A DNA stretch of 64,000 bases from Haemonchus contortus (Eukaryota > Nematoda > Chromadorea > Rhabditida > Trichostrongylidae), in assembly GCA_000469685.2 (NCBI GenBank), contig LS997567.1:28951929-29015928 (forward strand), read 5' to 3'. The notes beneath the pieces are model-generated. The model did no database searches and was not told where the DNA came from. It saw only the letters and a program-made list of their open reading frames with translations. This document shows positions 41,319 through 52,210 of this stretch, in pieces. Position numbers and translations under genes: made by a program. Each line of letters starts with the position of its first letter. Within the stretch, counting starts at the first letter, position 1.

Positions 41319-43157
41319 TTAACACGTTGCGTACCGGCGCCCTCGGCGATTTTCCCATGCGCGTGGCCAAGCGATTTTTTGGCTCGGCCCGCAGCGTGCA
41401 TCACCATGTGATGCACTTGGCCACATAGACGGTTTTTTTCTAACATTGTGAACTCTCTATTATTGGGATTCGGTCTTTCCTATAATGTTTTCGCATATGG
41501 GAATCAACATATCTGTATAACACTCTGTGATTTAAGAGATATTTTGTTGGTCAACTGTGCGTGCTAAATCTAAATCTGATAAAAACCACTTAAGGCTGAA
41601 TCTTGCTATGACAATTCCAACCGGCCGAAGTTTCTTGACTTCAAGGTGTTCCGATCAGGCAACGCTTCTTTCCACACATGGACTTTATGTCCTCTCGTCT
41701 CATTCCAGGAGAGCAACTTCGAGTCCAATGAAGTTCTGTTATCGATTCTGGTAATATTCCAGATGGAAGCTTGGAGAACTCATTCGTGCAACTGCTTAAT
41801 GATAGCGATGAAGAAGCAGACAATGAAGATGATTCAGGAGCTCCTGATAGTTTGCTCGCTGATGCCGTTGAATCAAGTGACGATGAAGATATTGGAGGGG
41901 ACTCTGACGACGGTTAGTCCTCGACTATAGTTCAACCAAGTGTGGTACCTTTTACCAAGGATAGTGGAGTCCAAAACGTCGATGTCTGTGCATTCAGCAA
42001 TCCAATAAGTTTTTACAAGTTATTCATGACAGACGAATTGGTGAAACTGGTGATTGGAGAATCGAACCGTTATGCACCCGCCAAGTATTCGACTTTGTCT
42101 GTGTTCGAAGAGCAGGAGTTTCACAAGTTCTTAGCCATTTGTTTTCATATGAGCATCGAGAAGAGGTCTCAACTCAAAGAATATTGGTCTACAAGAATTA
42201 TGTCGTCTGCCGTAAACGCATGGTATATCTATTCCTTGGTCAACGAAAAGACCTCTATCAGGGAATTCAAATCGAGGATCGTAGAGGTGATATTGGATGG
42301 ACATTTCCACACAAGCAACATTGAAACATCAGCTGCGGACAGTCCCTGGACCTAAGCGAGAACACCGTAGCCGATGTGTGGAATGCCATAGAAAGTTGGA
42401 CACTGCGCCCCTTACGCAAGATCGAAAGCCTCGCAAGTGAACACGAAAATTTCAAAATGTAGGAAATATTACTGCTTGAATTGCTACCAACTGTATCACA
42501 AAAAGTGTAAGGGATGTTTAGAATAATTGCATAGATTGCTATTATGTTCATCTGGGATGTTAGCTGTTATTCCTTCTCATCTGTTTTTTTCCACCTGAAG
42601 GTTATGGGATTTTGTCTTATCTAAAATTACGAGTCATTCATTTCTTTCGATTCAACTCGAAGACTAGTGGTCGCTAATTCGCTATCACTTTCTTTTACGA
42701 GTTTTAATTTTCATTATGAGCCATGTTTTTGAATTCCAGTACAATTGCCTATATTTTTTTTTCACGAGTTCACAATTTCATAACTGCCCTTTACGATCTC
42801 TAGTTCAATTACCAAACCGGTTGTATGTATTAGTTCGAATACGAGTACAATGATTATTATAATTAGTTCACAAGAGTACAGAAGAAATGCTACAACAAAA
42901 CTTGTTAGTAGGGTTAGATTCGTGATTAATATTATAGTGTATGGACGCTCCATTTTTTCTCAGCTGTTGAAGTCCCAAGTAGATATGGTGTTTAGCATGT
43001 TCGAAAACATATGTTTGCAAATTTTGACTAGTATTGCTTCATAAAGAAAGTAGAAATTTGAGTGTGAATTTCATGCATCACCATGTGATGCACGTGACCA
43101 CGCGGGCAAGTATACGCGTGCATCACCATGTGATGCACTCGGTACGCATTGTGTTAA
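41319..43157 (+). mobile_element. piggyBac-type DNA transposon with TTAA ends, internally deleted
   Basis: TTAA at 41319-41322 is followed by CACGTTGCGTACCG (41323-41336). At the other end, the complement of CACAATGCGTACCG (43140-43153) is followed by TTAA (43154-43157). TTAA target duplication is the hallmark of piggyBac. Inside each end lies a subterminal stem-loop motif with arms GTGCATCA/TGATGCAC around CCATG, at 41396-41416 and 43118-43138, plus a third copy at 43073-43093. The element is 1,831 bp without the TTAA sites, short for an autonomous piggyBac, and its transposase lacks the catalytic centre. It may be mobilisable in trans by a full-length relative. Confidence 0.85.
41760..42510 (+). 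pseudogene. piggyBac transposase remnant: N-terminal and C-terminal parts only
   Basis: The N-terminal acidic region comes first: LLNDSDEEADNEDDSG and ESSDDEDIGGDSDDG (about 41780-41915), ended by a TAG. The transposase N-terminal domain follows: FYKLFMTDELVKLVIGESN (42014-42068), FEEQEFHKFLAICFHMSIEK and QLKEYWSTRIM (42170-42203). The whole catalytic DDD core is missing. After a shift the C-terminal zinc-binding tail appears: RCVECHRKLD (about 42375-42405) and, after a further shift, KCRKYYCLNCYQLYHKKCKG (42456-42515), with the family's Cys/His pattern. A natural internal deletion joins the two ends; frameshifts add to the loss. Confidence 0.8.
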
Positions 43158-43500
43158 ATTGCCGGTTTCTGTATTTTTCAGTAAAATAGTGAATTCAACA
43201 CATTCTACTTGAATTCCATCCTGCTTTTCTGTCATAAGATAAGTACAAACATAGCCTCCGTGTAGATAGTGCAGCAGCTCAGCCGATATATAACCATTCT
43301 CAGTTACGATGCGGAAGGCTAGCAGGGAGTGGAATTAATGTCAATCCTAGAAAAACCTTTATTTATTAGCATTATTTACTTCCGCCATTGCATGAAAACC
43401 CTGGCGCCTCCGCCTAGCTTAGTGACGCTACATCAATCGCACCGACGGTATGGGAAAGGAGGTAGAAAAGGAAGTCCCTATTACGATTCAAAAAAAACTG

Positions 43501-44056
43501 TTAGGTTGATGCATAATTACTTCTTTTCCCAACAAATTCTATTTAGAAAACGATAAAAATACTGCACAAGACACGCTTAAATAATTACTCCGCATTTTGT
43601 CCACCATCTACGCCAAGCACTGCTTCCAATTTGCTAGGCAGTAGTTTTCCTGAGGCGGAAAATTTTCGGTTCTTGGAGGCAATTCACGCCTTTACATCGG
43701 CCATCAAGTCATCCATTTCGTCATGAGTTCTGTTCGCTAGCCAATTTTTCAAGGGTTGACGTGATGATTCATAAAAGTTCTATCGGTGAATATGACGAAT
43801 TTAGAAGCAGATCCCATTCCTCATTTGGTATTGGCTGACTGTTTCATCCCGAAAAGTTCGTGAGATCGCGAAATGACTCTGCCACCTCACAACCTTTCTC
43901 GAATAAGTAGAACATAATGTGGCGAGGTGAAGTGATTTCCGAACGCATTTCTGTTGAGGAATGCGAAAAGATGATTCATATAAAAATTTCGAATTCAGTA
44001 TTCAAATTGTATCGAGAGGAAAGGAGAGAAAGGAGCATAATTATGCATCAACCTAA
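43501..44056 (-). mobile_element. Internally deleted mariner with perfect 19-bp TIRs
   Basis: TTAGGTTGATGCATAATTA at 43501-43519 is perfectly mirrored at 44038-44056. The sequence strongly recalls the TTAGGTTGGTGCAAAAGTAA ends of vertebrate mariner-derived repeats, which supports the mariner class. On the minus strand, 43590-43740 gives DDLMADVKA, ASKNRKF and PSKLEAVLGVDGGQ, resembling the mariner C-terminal segment (FFxxGIxxLPxxWExVVxxxGxY). Most of the transposase is deleted. A TA duplication is not obvious at the ends. Confidence 0.65.
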
Positions 44057-44378
44057 TAAGAGAAGGAATGAACTTAACATTTTCTATAGAGAGATTTTTA
44101 CCTTTCACAATTACGGGTACCCATTTTTCGAGAAGTTTCGTCACGGCAAGAGAACATTCCAGATTCTCGTTAAAGTGATGGATCTTCACTGACGATAAAC
44201 CTCATTATTGCCTCCTGCTTACATCCGAGCTAGGCACAACTCTAGGATCCAGATTTGATCAAGGGCTAAGAATGGAGTCATTGGACTATATTGCTTCGCT
44301 TCGTTGCTTATCTCCTCTACACAAAGATCCAGAGATTTTGCCTCGTGTTAAAAACCTTTACGTCGCTTGAGCGTGGCT

Positions 44379-44478
44379 GCTTTCATAGTCCACGACTAGT
44401 CGCCAGCGACCAGCGACCGGTCGCGCGACTAGTCGCCAACGGCCGTTCGCTCACAAATCCGTGGACTATGAAAGATGC
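44379..44478. repeat. 100-bp palindromic repeat
   Basis: GCTTTCATAGTCCACG (44379-44394) is mirrored by CGTGGACTATGAAAG (44460-44474). Between them are repeats of CGACTAGTCGC and GCGACCAGCGACCGGTCGC, which are themselves palindromic, so the whole unit could fold into a branched hairpin. It is a MITE-like, non-coding unit. Confidence 0.75.
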
Positions 44479-47340
44479 CAGTGATATTTGTTATCGCGAT
44501 ACAATGAGACATGAAACGCCTAATATGGGCCACCACTTCGGTCAGTGCAAAAAAAAAAAAACGAGGTGCTACCGCGATCTCGTTAAAGAGGTGGTACAAT
44601 TCTTTTCTGAAGCACTCTCTGGTGCGCTACGTAATGCACACGCTGAAGAGCAGGAAAAAGGTTCATCTGCCCAGCCGCACAAGGGGCGCCCCACTCTCTG
44701 TGATCCTTCGACGAAATTACGTTGCATATGCATATGAGAGACAAAAATTTGTTCGACTAACCTCGAATATAAGAGACTTTATAGAGAGAGAGAAATCGTT
44801 TGATATCAAGAGGAACAACTCAGCCTCCCTCTTGTTACCACGGTGGGGTGTTACCGACTACCCACGCTGATAGATGTAACCCTCGAAAACAAAACTGCAT
44901 AGCTTACCTATCTGCAACACTATCACTTAGTGACTAAACCGTCCCAGAAATGCAAGCAGTTTCAGCCCAAGTACTTGGTCGATGAATCGTAAGAGACTTC
45001 TCGCTAGAAGCAATGCATTACTGACGCACATTATGCTGTGCTGTTCTCGTAAATACGCGCTTCGTTTCTCTGAAAGCTTCATAAATAGGTTGCTTCATTC
45101 AGAACGACATCAAAAACGAATGAAGGAGAGCTGATTACATCTAAATTCATACGGAGGTACTAGATGTCGAATGAAATGCAAAAGGGATGGCTAAAAACTT
45201 CTTCGTTTCAGTAACTAAACCCAAAAAAAGACATTCGTCGTGTAATTCTCACTTAAACACATAGATCGAAAGAACGCTCCGCATATCCTGAACAATTGAA
45301 TTTATGGAAACCTTCCCGCAGTGTTTGATGGTTTTATTATTCGACAGCGGCCCGGGAGCGAAATTGAATGGTTTTTTGGTATTTCCGACCCACCACGATG
45401 TCAATTTTACAAAGGCGCACCCTCATTAGAGTACAGAGTACACGACCGCTTTGCTTCTAATGCAAATGCTTTTATATCTATTCACGCACAGATCCTTTTA
45501 ACGATAATTTGTAATACACATTATGCAAGTTTGGGCAACCTACAAAACCAAAACTTCCATCGAAATTACGAACATCTGAGATCCTTGCAGCATCTATACG
45601 GCCAAAGCTTTCTATCACTAGACTGCGACCCTTCAGAAGAATTTCTTTGTCTTCACCAGTGTCCGCTCATACTCTGGATCCTTCTGCTTTCACTTATAAG
45701 CTCCCACCAATATGCAATAAATTACACAAACGGCGCTCTTTCATAAGCACCCCTAGTTTCACCTATATCTCTGACAGGCAGTAGCCTGGTAGCGTGTTAA
45801 AGGCACAGTTCTCGATAATTGTGAGATAACTCTTTAAGGCCGGGAAGCGGAAGTATTGATCTAGAATAGTGCATCGGTGGTAAAGAGAGCGAGGAAATCC
45901 CTGCGAGAAAGAAAGCTCCATAAGAGTAGTGAACATAGAAGTCGTACGAGATTATTATGAAGTAAATGACATGGTAGAGGGTATTAAGATGAGATTCAAT
46001 CAGTGGAACTGCGCAAGCTGACTACATCGAACCATCACTGTCCAAAACTGCCTTCGACTGTGGTCACAAGCTTGACAGACTCTTCGAATTTCTTCCAGGG
46101 TTCTAAACAATGGTGCAGCTTTCACAGTATCGTTGAAACACGTCCGCCTGTGATGTGTGGCATGCAAAGAATGCATTCTTTGAGCTCTTCCGATCCCTGA
46201 CATTTCCGACCTGATAGCGCCACATATGGTATACGAGTGAGTCTTCTTTGTGCCCTTCTTTGTGTTGGAACTCCATAGGATCTGTGTTTCAATAAAGGTG
46301 TTTTCTCTATTATGATATACATAGACTGGTATATATTAGTAAATGGATAATTGTTCTCTTTCATCACATGTCAAGCTTTACACATGTCACGAAATTGAGA
46401 AGATCAATTCATGAAACGCGCAAAGCGCTCAGTAAAAAGAAGTAAATTTGTTCAGTCTTGACTATAAAGCAGGAGGAAAAACAGACCGCATTCCATTTAA
46501 GTTGTTCCACTTTACTTGAAATGGCGTTGGAAAGATAACCACTTTCAGTCTCAACCTGGCTGATGATGAATACAACATGCTCCGTCACGAATGCATCTGA
46601 ACATCTTTTTTGAGGTATTCACTGATTCCTGTGATTGCCAACCTGTTCTTTTCCTCAACACTTGTCTTTCAGTGCTTGCTGAGTAGAATATGAGAAGGAT
46701 GACATTTTCTTGCAAAGTTCGCAGTCTTTCGCCAGTACTTTTTCAACTATATCCGCGAAAAAAAAAACAGTTCGCTTTTCAGGAATCTCGCATACTGTTT
46801 GAAAATGCTAGTTCACAGGAAAAAGGCAGTGCCGATTTTTTTCAGCGATGGCATTCTTCAGCTCTACTACTTGTAGTTGCAGCTGTCAAACCATGAGTAA
46901 ACGAATGGGCAGAGGCTGTTTACAGTATGAGGCGAGTGGTGGTTTACATCAAATGATAATCCTAGTTTGGCGCGGCTTCGTAGATACCTAGGGTTCCACA
47001 GGAACGGTTGTGAGAAATTAGTAAAAGGAATCTTTGTGGCCCATAGTCGAAAAATATCAGAGCGGCAGCGGTAATTTTTTCTAGTGAAATTAGCTACCGT
47101 CAATCGAACGTGTCTCGAGTAAAGCAAAGCAAATTGTTTGCTTCTCCATTTTTTTCACTTGACCATTAAAACTTTCCGCCACCAAACCTCTTCATGCGAA
47201 CATGTCCAACTTACTGTGCAGCTGTAGATATCGACAGCGCACTATCTTGATACGCTCTAGAAGCATAAGCAACAACTGAATTTTAAAGAAGGCTATATAG
47301 AGCTATATGTCCGACGATGAGACAGTCAATAACTATTATT
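44479..47340. other. No recognisable gene
   Basis: Contains an ORF of 141 codons (45321-45746 plus) and several shorter ones, such as 44291-44737 plus and 46000-46203 minus. None shows a domain I recognise, and codon use and flanking sites give no support. A short GTTAAAGGCACAGTTC string (45796-45811) also occurs at 22924-22938, which hints at another dispersed repeat. Confidence 0.35.
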
Positions 47341-48246
47341 TTGGGTTGATGCATAATTATTGCGGATTTTTTCGCGGCTTTTTTTCTCTCGATAGAACTT
47401 GAATATTAAGTTCGGATTTTTTTTAGAAATGATCTACTTGATTTCCTCTACAAGAATATACTCGGAACATCATCCGCATATTCGCAAAGTTAGACTTTAT
47501 TAGTTCGAGAAAGACTGGAAGGTGGCACAGTCATTCCGCGATCTCAATAACTTTTCGGCGATCGAACAATCAACCAGAGCCAACCAAGAAATGGGATCTG
47601 CCCCTAAATCTGTCATATTCACCAGCAGAAACTTTTACGGATTATCTCTTCAGCCGTCCATCGAAAAAAAAAGGCTAGAGAATAGAAGTTACGTCGATTT
47701 GGATGACTCGATGGCCGTCGTCAAAGCGTAAATCGCCCCCAAGGATCAAAACTTCTTTGCTTTTGGGATCCGCCTATCTAGCCAGTGGGAAGCAGAGCTT
47801 GACGTACGTGGTGAATAAGTTCCGGAGTAATTGTTTGATTATGTCTTAACTCAGTATTTCTATAGTTTCTTTAAGTAAAATTTGCTGGAAAAAATCCGCA
47901 ATAATTATGCATCAACTTAATATATAGAGGCAGGTAAAATGCAGGGGAAATAGAAAATATCAGAATAATCATGTTTCGACCGCCAAGAAGTCATTTGTAC
48001 TTTCACTAGATCACCTAATGAACGATCACTGAAAAGTCACTGAGATCGCGGAATGACTGTGCCACCTTCCAATCTTTCTCGAAGTAGTAAAGCCTAAATT
48101 CGCGAATATGCGGACGGTTATCTGAGTATATTCTTGTAGAGGAAATCAAGTAGATCATTTCTAGAAAAAACCCGAACTCAATATACAAATTCTATCGAGA
48201 GAAAAAAAAGCCGCGAAAAAATCCGCAATAATTATGCATCAACCTA
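47341..48246. mobile_element. Two mariner relics in inverted orientation
   Basis: The left end begins TTGGGTTGATGCATAATTAT (47341) and matches, for about 55 bp and then with decay to about 47560, the reverse complement of 48246-48020. A further right-type end, ATTATGCATCAACTTAA, lies at 47903-47919. So one relic spans 47341-47919 and a second, reversed and truncated, spans 47920-48246. In the first, plus-strand frames give SYVDLDDSMAVVKA, then KDQNFFAFGIR and QWEAELDVRGE (47680-47820), the mariner C-terminal segment. Same family as 43501-44056. Neither can encode an enzyme. Confidence 0.65.
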
Positions 48247-49075
48247 ATAATTGGTTATTCCTGCGCCCTAGGAATTTGAACGCCTAGTACATAGGTTGAG
48301 GGCTAGAACGCACTAATTTCGCATCAGAGACGCACTCACTGTCAAGCTATCTTCTGCTTAAATGTGTGTTTCGAATTATGTAATTGCCAATATGGCGGGC
48401 CTGAAATCATTCGCCATAAGGTAGTCGAAGTTGAATGCGAGTAAAAGCGACGAACTTGAAACTGGATATCAACGGATTTTGATTGAGAAAACGAGGATGG
48501 CGTTGATTTGAGTGCGTCCCTATAACGAAATTGATAGCTTTTCTCCCTTTAGACAAGGAACTCTAGTGAGGTAGGGTGGTAGTAACTCGAGTCAAAGCTA
48601 TATCTGAGTATGTGGGTACGTCTGCGTCTTGTTGCGATTCCTTCTGTCACGGAATGCTATTCTCGACGTCCTTAGAATTTGAGAGTCCGAACACTAAAGG
48701 GATAGAGGGAACTCCTATTGATCAGTAAATAGACCGACGAATATGGATTCAGTGTGACTTTCTTTATAGTTAGGTATTCATGAGCCAGCTCCCTTCAGAG
48801 TTGAAGCGTCCAGAATAACAAAGGCGGTTCTATCGGAACTTCATCAAAACAGTAACCATCATCGATGTAATAGTCGATGCCAGAACGTCTTAAGTGTCGT
48901 AGCTGATTTCCATGCAGATCAGGAAGGTCTGACGATAGCCTAGTAAGAGCCAGGTTATCGCAAGATAGCGGGAGCGTGACAACAAATATATCTGATCATC
49001 AGTAGGTTGGTTGGTTTCATGACACTTCAACATCAACGGCCACGTCGACTCCAGAAGAATTGATATGTTATCCCA
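48247..49075. other. No recognisable gene
   Basis: About 830 bp with no meaningful ORF and no repeat I could match inside the window. Confidence 0.4.
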
Positions 49076-50166
49076 TCCTTACTATATATAAAGCGCTCGC
49101 GTCTGCCTGTCTGTCTGTCTGCCCGTTTTTCTGTTTGTTTGTTTGCTTGCTTGCTTGTAGGAAAATGCGATATCACCTGAAAAAGCACCCGCAGAAGTCA
49201 AGTCAAGTTTGGAATGGGATTGGCATAGGAAAAGATCAAGAGAACACATAGCTCAGCGGAGCTCTGCCCACCGCCCACAGGGCGGGGGGGGGGGGGGCTG
49301 GCATGCACGACAGCGAGCGGTGTCTTAAGCAAAATGTCTGAATTGGGTTTCAAAACAGCTCAAACGTCGAAGAAATTGGGCGAAGGTGAGGGATAGGTCA
49401 GCAAGTGAAATGAGGGAGGCTCGCCGGCGGCGGGCGGAGCGTTCTCGTAGTGGGCGGCACTTACCACATAACTCGATTCAACGGTAGCGTGGAGGCCAGA
49501 GAAAAAATAAACGAAGTGTGCAAAGCCTTATGTGTGCCGAGCACAATTGAACACGTCGAGACTCCGTCCACGGTGGGCGGGGCGTGCATTCAAATCCGAG
49601 ACCCTTCTTGAAAAAACTCGTAACTTTAATCGAAAATATTCTACAACGTGAAAAGAAAGTAATTAGAGGCTATAGATGAAATGTTGTCAAATCCCTGAAG
49701 TGGGCGGGCTTAGATCAAAAGTTCGTAACTCCTTACTAACTTTGAAAATGTTCCAGAATGCGGGAAAAGAGTGGTCGGAGGCTATAGAAGGTCAGTGATC
49801 AAAACTCTGTAGTGAGCGGAGTTTGCATCGAAGTGGGCGGGGATAGGGTCAAAAGTTCATGAGGTCGAAAATTCATTACTATGATTAAAAACGTTCTAGA
49901 ACGCGGAGCAAATGGTGAGGGGCAGTCAAAAGAGGGATTGTCGAATAATCATAGTGGGGTCAGCGATGAGGCAGACGTTGCCAGGTTAACCACTAATAAT
50001 TCTGCACAAAAGAAATAGATCGGGCGGAATGCTCTCAATGCGCTTCAGCGTTTAAGTCTAGAGAGAACTAATTGTTCTGATAACCCAACACTCCGCTTAA
50101 TGACTCCATCGTGGATGAGCTGTCTTGGACATATAACACACGCCTCAGCGTGCATAGTCCATCTGG
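49076..50166 (+). mobile_element. Helitron-like non-autonomous element 3, both ends present
   Basis: The 5' end is TCCTTACTATATATAAAGCG (49076), then a CTGT/GTTT/GCTT tract, a G14 run (49284-49297), a body shared with elements 1 and 2 (AGCGTGGAGGCCAGAG, CGGTGGGCGGGGCGTGC), three degenerate minisatellite units and a 3' hairpin: CACGC (50139-50143), loop CTCA, GCGTG (50148-50152), then CATAGTCCAT and CTGG (50163-50166). At 1.09 kb it is the most compact complete copy here and the best template for defining the family. Confidence 0.6.
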
Positions 50167-50189
50167 TTATACAATGTATATAATAATCA

Positions 50190-50450
50190 ATATATACATC
50201 AAATATATAACGCGCTAAGTGTTTATGTTGGTATGTGTGTGTTGTTTTGAGCAAAAACTCATAACTCGTGTTTCCGTGAACCCAGAGCACTCAAAATCGT
50301 AAGGAGTACAGGCGGCAGTATGGGAATACTGACAGTAGGTAGCAGGTTGTGAACCCAAAGCGTTTGCAATCGTTAGGAGTACAGGCGGCAGTATGGGAAT
50401 AGTGACAGTAGGTAGCAGGACCGGACGCGTTCGAGTAAGTTCGCACACTT
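50190..50450 (+). repeat. Further Helitron-like 5' fragment with a 73-bp duplication
   Basis: A second 5'-like start (TCAAATATATAACGCGC, about 50197) follows element 3 directly. Then come a GTGTGT tract and two copies of a 73-bp unit whose shared part is AGGAGTACAGGCGGCAGTAT (50302 and 50375). The GGCAGTATGGGAATA part recalls the minisatellite at 37540-38050, read on the other strand, and the block at 20340-20380. Confidence 0.5.
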
Positions 50451-50599
50451 AGGTTGAAAAGATGAAAAAAGAGGGGAATTAGAAAGTTAGTGTGTATGTG
50501 TGTGTGCAGTGTGTGGTGTATGTGTGTTTGAAAAGATGACTACCTTATCTTCACCTGTACCATTGCGCCCAGACTTGGAAAAGAAGTGGGCGAGAAGCC
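50451..50599. other. Short spacer with a TGTGTG tract
   Basis: Contains a TGTGTATGTGTGTGTG tract at about 50491-50520 and nothing else of note. Confidence 0.4.
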
Positions 50600-51170
50600 A
50601 AAGTTGACGTTTTGCTTTTAAACTCGAACCGAAGAGTCAACCTCTTCTTCATGCAACATCATTCTTGCAGGACTGTGAGCCTTGAATGGACCACCTAGTT
50701 TCCGTAAATTCCCCAGTTCAACACCTTGTAGGAAAGCAAGCTCAACTCGTTGACTCCAATTTTCGAGATTCTGATAACATATATGTAGTATTTTTGTACA
50801 CATTCACGCTATCCACCTCTTTCTAATCTCGATTGCTCTACGTCTCTTAGACAGCCGGCCTATTCTTCTTTGGCAGTCTACCTATGTACGTAATGTGTCT
50901 AGGTCTTGTGTGTGTTGTCGTAGTACTGCTGCCACGTGAGACTTCTTGTTATACTCCTTGCACTGACGGCAGGCCTGGAAGGCAGGAGGCGAGTGCACTG
51001 ATTAATTGAACCCTACTTTACTGCATTACTCTTTTATACTTCAGTGATAAAAAACATAATAGAAAGTCAGATCATTGTAAACAATCCTATATAACAACCA
51101 GTTTTGAATCATTTTCGGTAACATGCATGCTGTGATGGTTACAGTGGATTCTCTATACTCCCTACGACTA
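50600..51170 (-). pseudogene. 5' untranslated and gag-start fragment of a BEL/Pao element
   Basis: Bases 50960-51170 are the reverse complement of 52010-52210, the leader just ahead of the plus-strand BEL gag. Shared strings are TATAAAAGAGTRATGCAGTAA, CTCCTGCCTTCC and GTCAGTGCAA. On the minus strand it therefore reads leader, then possible gag start. The leader lacks its LTR: beyond 51170 the match to the BEL LTR is lost. Protein similarity below 50890 is too weak to call with confidence. Confidence 0.45.
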
Positions 51171-51459
51171 GGAGGGTGATCGTCGTCATTGTCGTTGTCG
51201 TTTTGTGCGTGTGTAATATTTCTCGCAGACAGAAATCGGTGGTTGCTTCTTCCAGCAGTGATTTGGAAGAATGTTCGTTGGAATGAGGGTTTTGGAAGCC
51301 ATCCCTACAGTGAAGTGTTTTGCCGGAGTTTGCAAGGATGTGACTTGTCTGTGATGGAGTTCGTCCATGATGTTGACGTTTTTAGGAGGGGTTCGTGCGA
51401 GTAGAGTTCTGATGGGAATTGGGTAGTCTCGTTGGAGACTGAGGAATGGACTTGAGTAG

Positions 51460-52010
51460 GCTCAATTATTGTATTGCTGTTCCTTATCTCTGTAATTCTG
51501 TTTCATACAAGGTCGAATTGGGATATTGCCAAGGAAAGGAAAAGAATCAGTATTGTTTATTGTGTAGTACATAGTATAGTACTGTGCGCATCTGCATCTG
51601 AATGTGTAGAGCTATGACAATTTGTGTTAGTAGGATTAGACCAAACTAATATGCATCTTTTCGCAGTATAAAAATGTGATTTCTTCATAAGACCAAGTTC
51701 TCTCAATACATTCTTTTTTGCAACACATAAAATCTTTACGATTCGCTCTTTCTCACTCTACCAATGAGTTTATAAGAGAAGTTCGCTGATTTGTATGTTT
51801 CGCACTAAATCAAGGTCACCAAGGAAATTTAACTCTGGTTCGGTGGTTGGCCGATGAATGACCGTCAACTGAGAGACAGGTAGTTTCGAGTTGTTGCTCG
51901 ACGCAGAACTGACTGGGTTGTATGGACCGCGCCATGAGGCCACTTAACGCACATGCCCCCCATTGTCTATGTGGTATGTGGGGAGTGCCAACGAACGACT
52001 GCTTTTTGAG
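51460..52010 (+). repeat. 5' LTR of the plus-strand BEL/Pao element
   Basis: Bases 51470-51965 are matched in reverse complement by 58640-59130; shared blocks include CCTTATCTCTGTAATTCT, GGGATATTGCC, GTCAACTGAGAGACAGGTAG and GGACCGCGCC. In both places this block is followed by the same leader and then gag sequence, so it is best read as the LTR. The exact ends are unclear; no clean TG...CA termini were fixed. A primer-binding site was not identified between 52010 and 52060. Confidence 0.5.
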
Positions 52011-52210
52011 AAATAGGTCATCGAGAATCCTCTAGAACCATCACAGCATACATGTTATCAAAACTGATCTGGAGCTGTTTGTTACATATTGTTAACAATG
52101 ATCTGGATGTTTGTTATGTTACTTTATCACTGAAGTATAAAAGAGTGATGCAGTAAAGTAGGGTTAATCGGAGCATTCGTCTCCTGCCTTCCGTTCTTGT
52201 TGTCAGTGCA

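Noticed and set aside
45321..45746. A 141-codon plus-strand ORF
   Set aside because: No domain recognised, no splice or promoter support, and flanked by unrelated sequence. Kept only as a possibility in the gap note.
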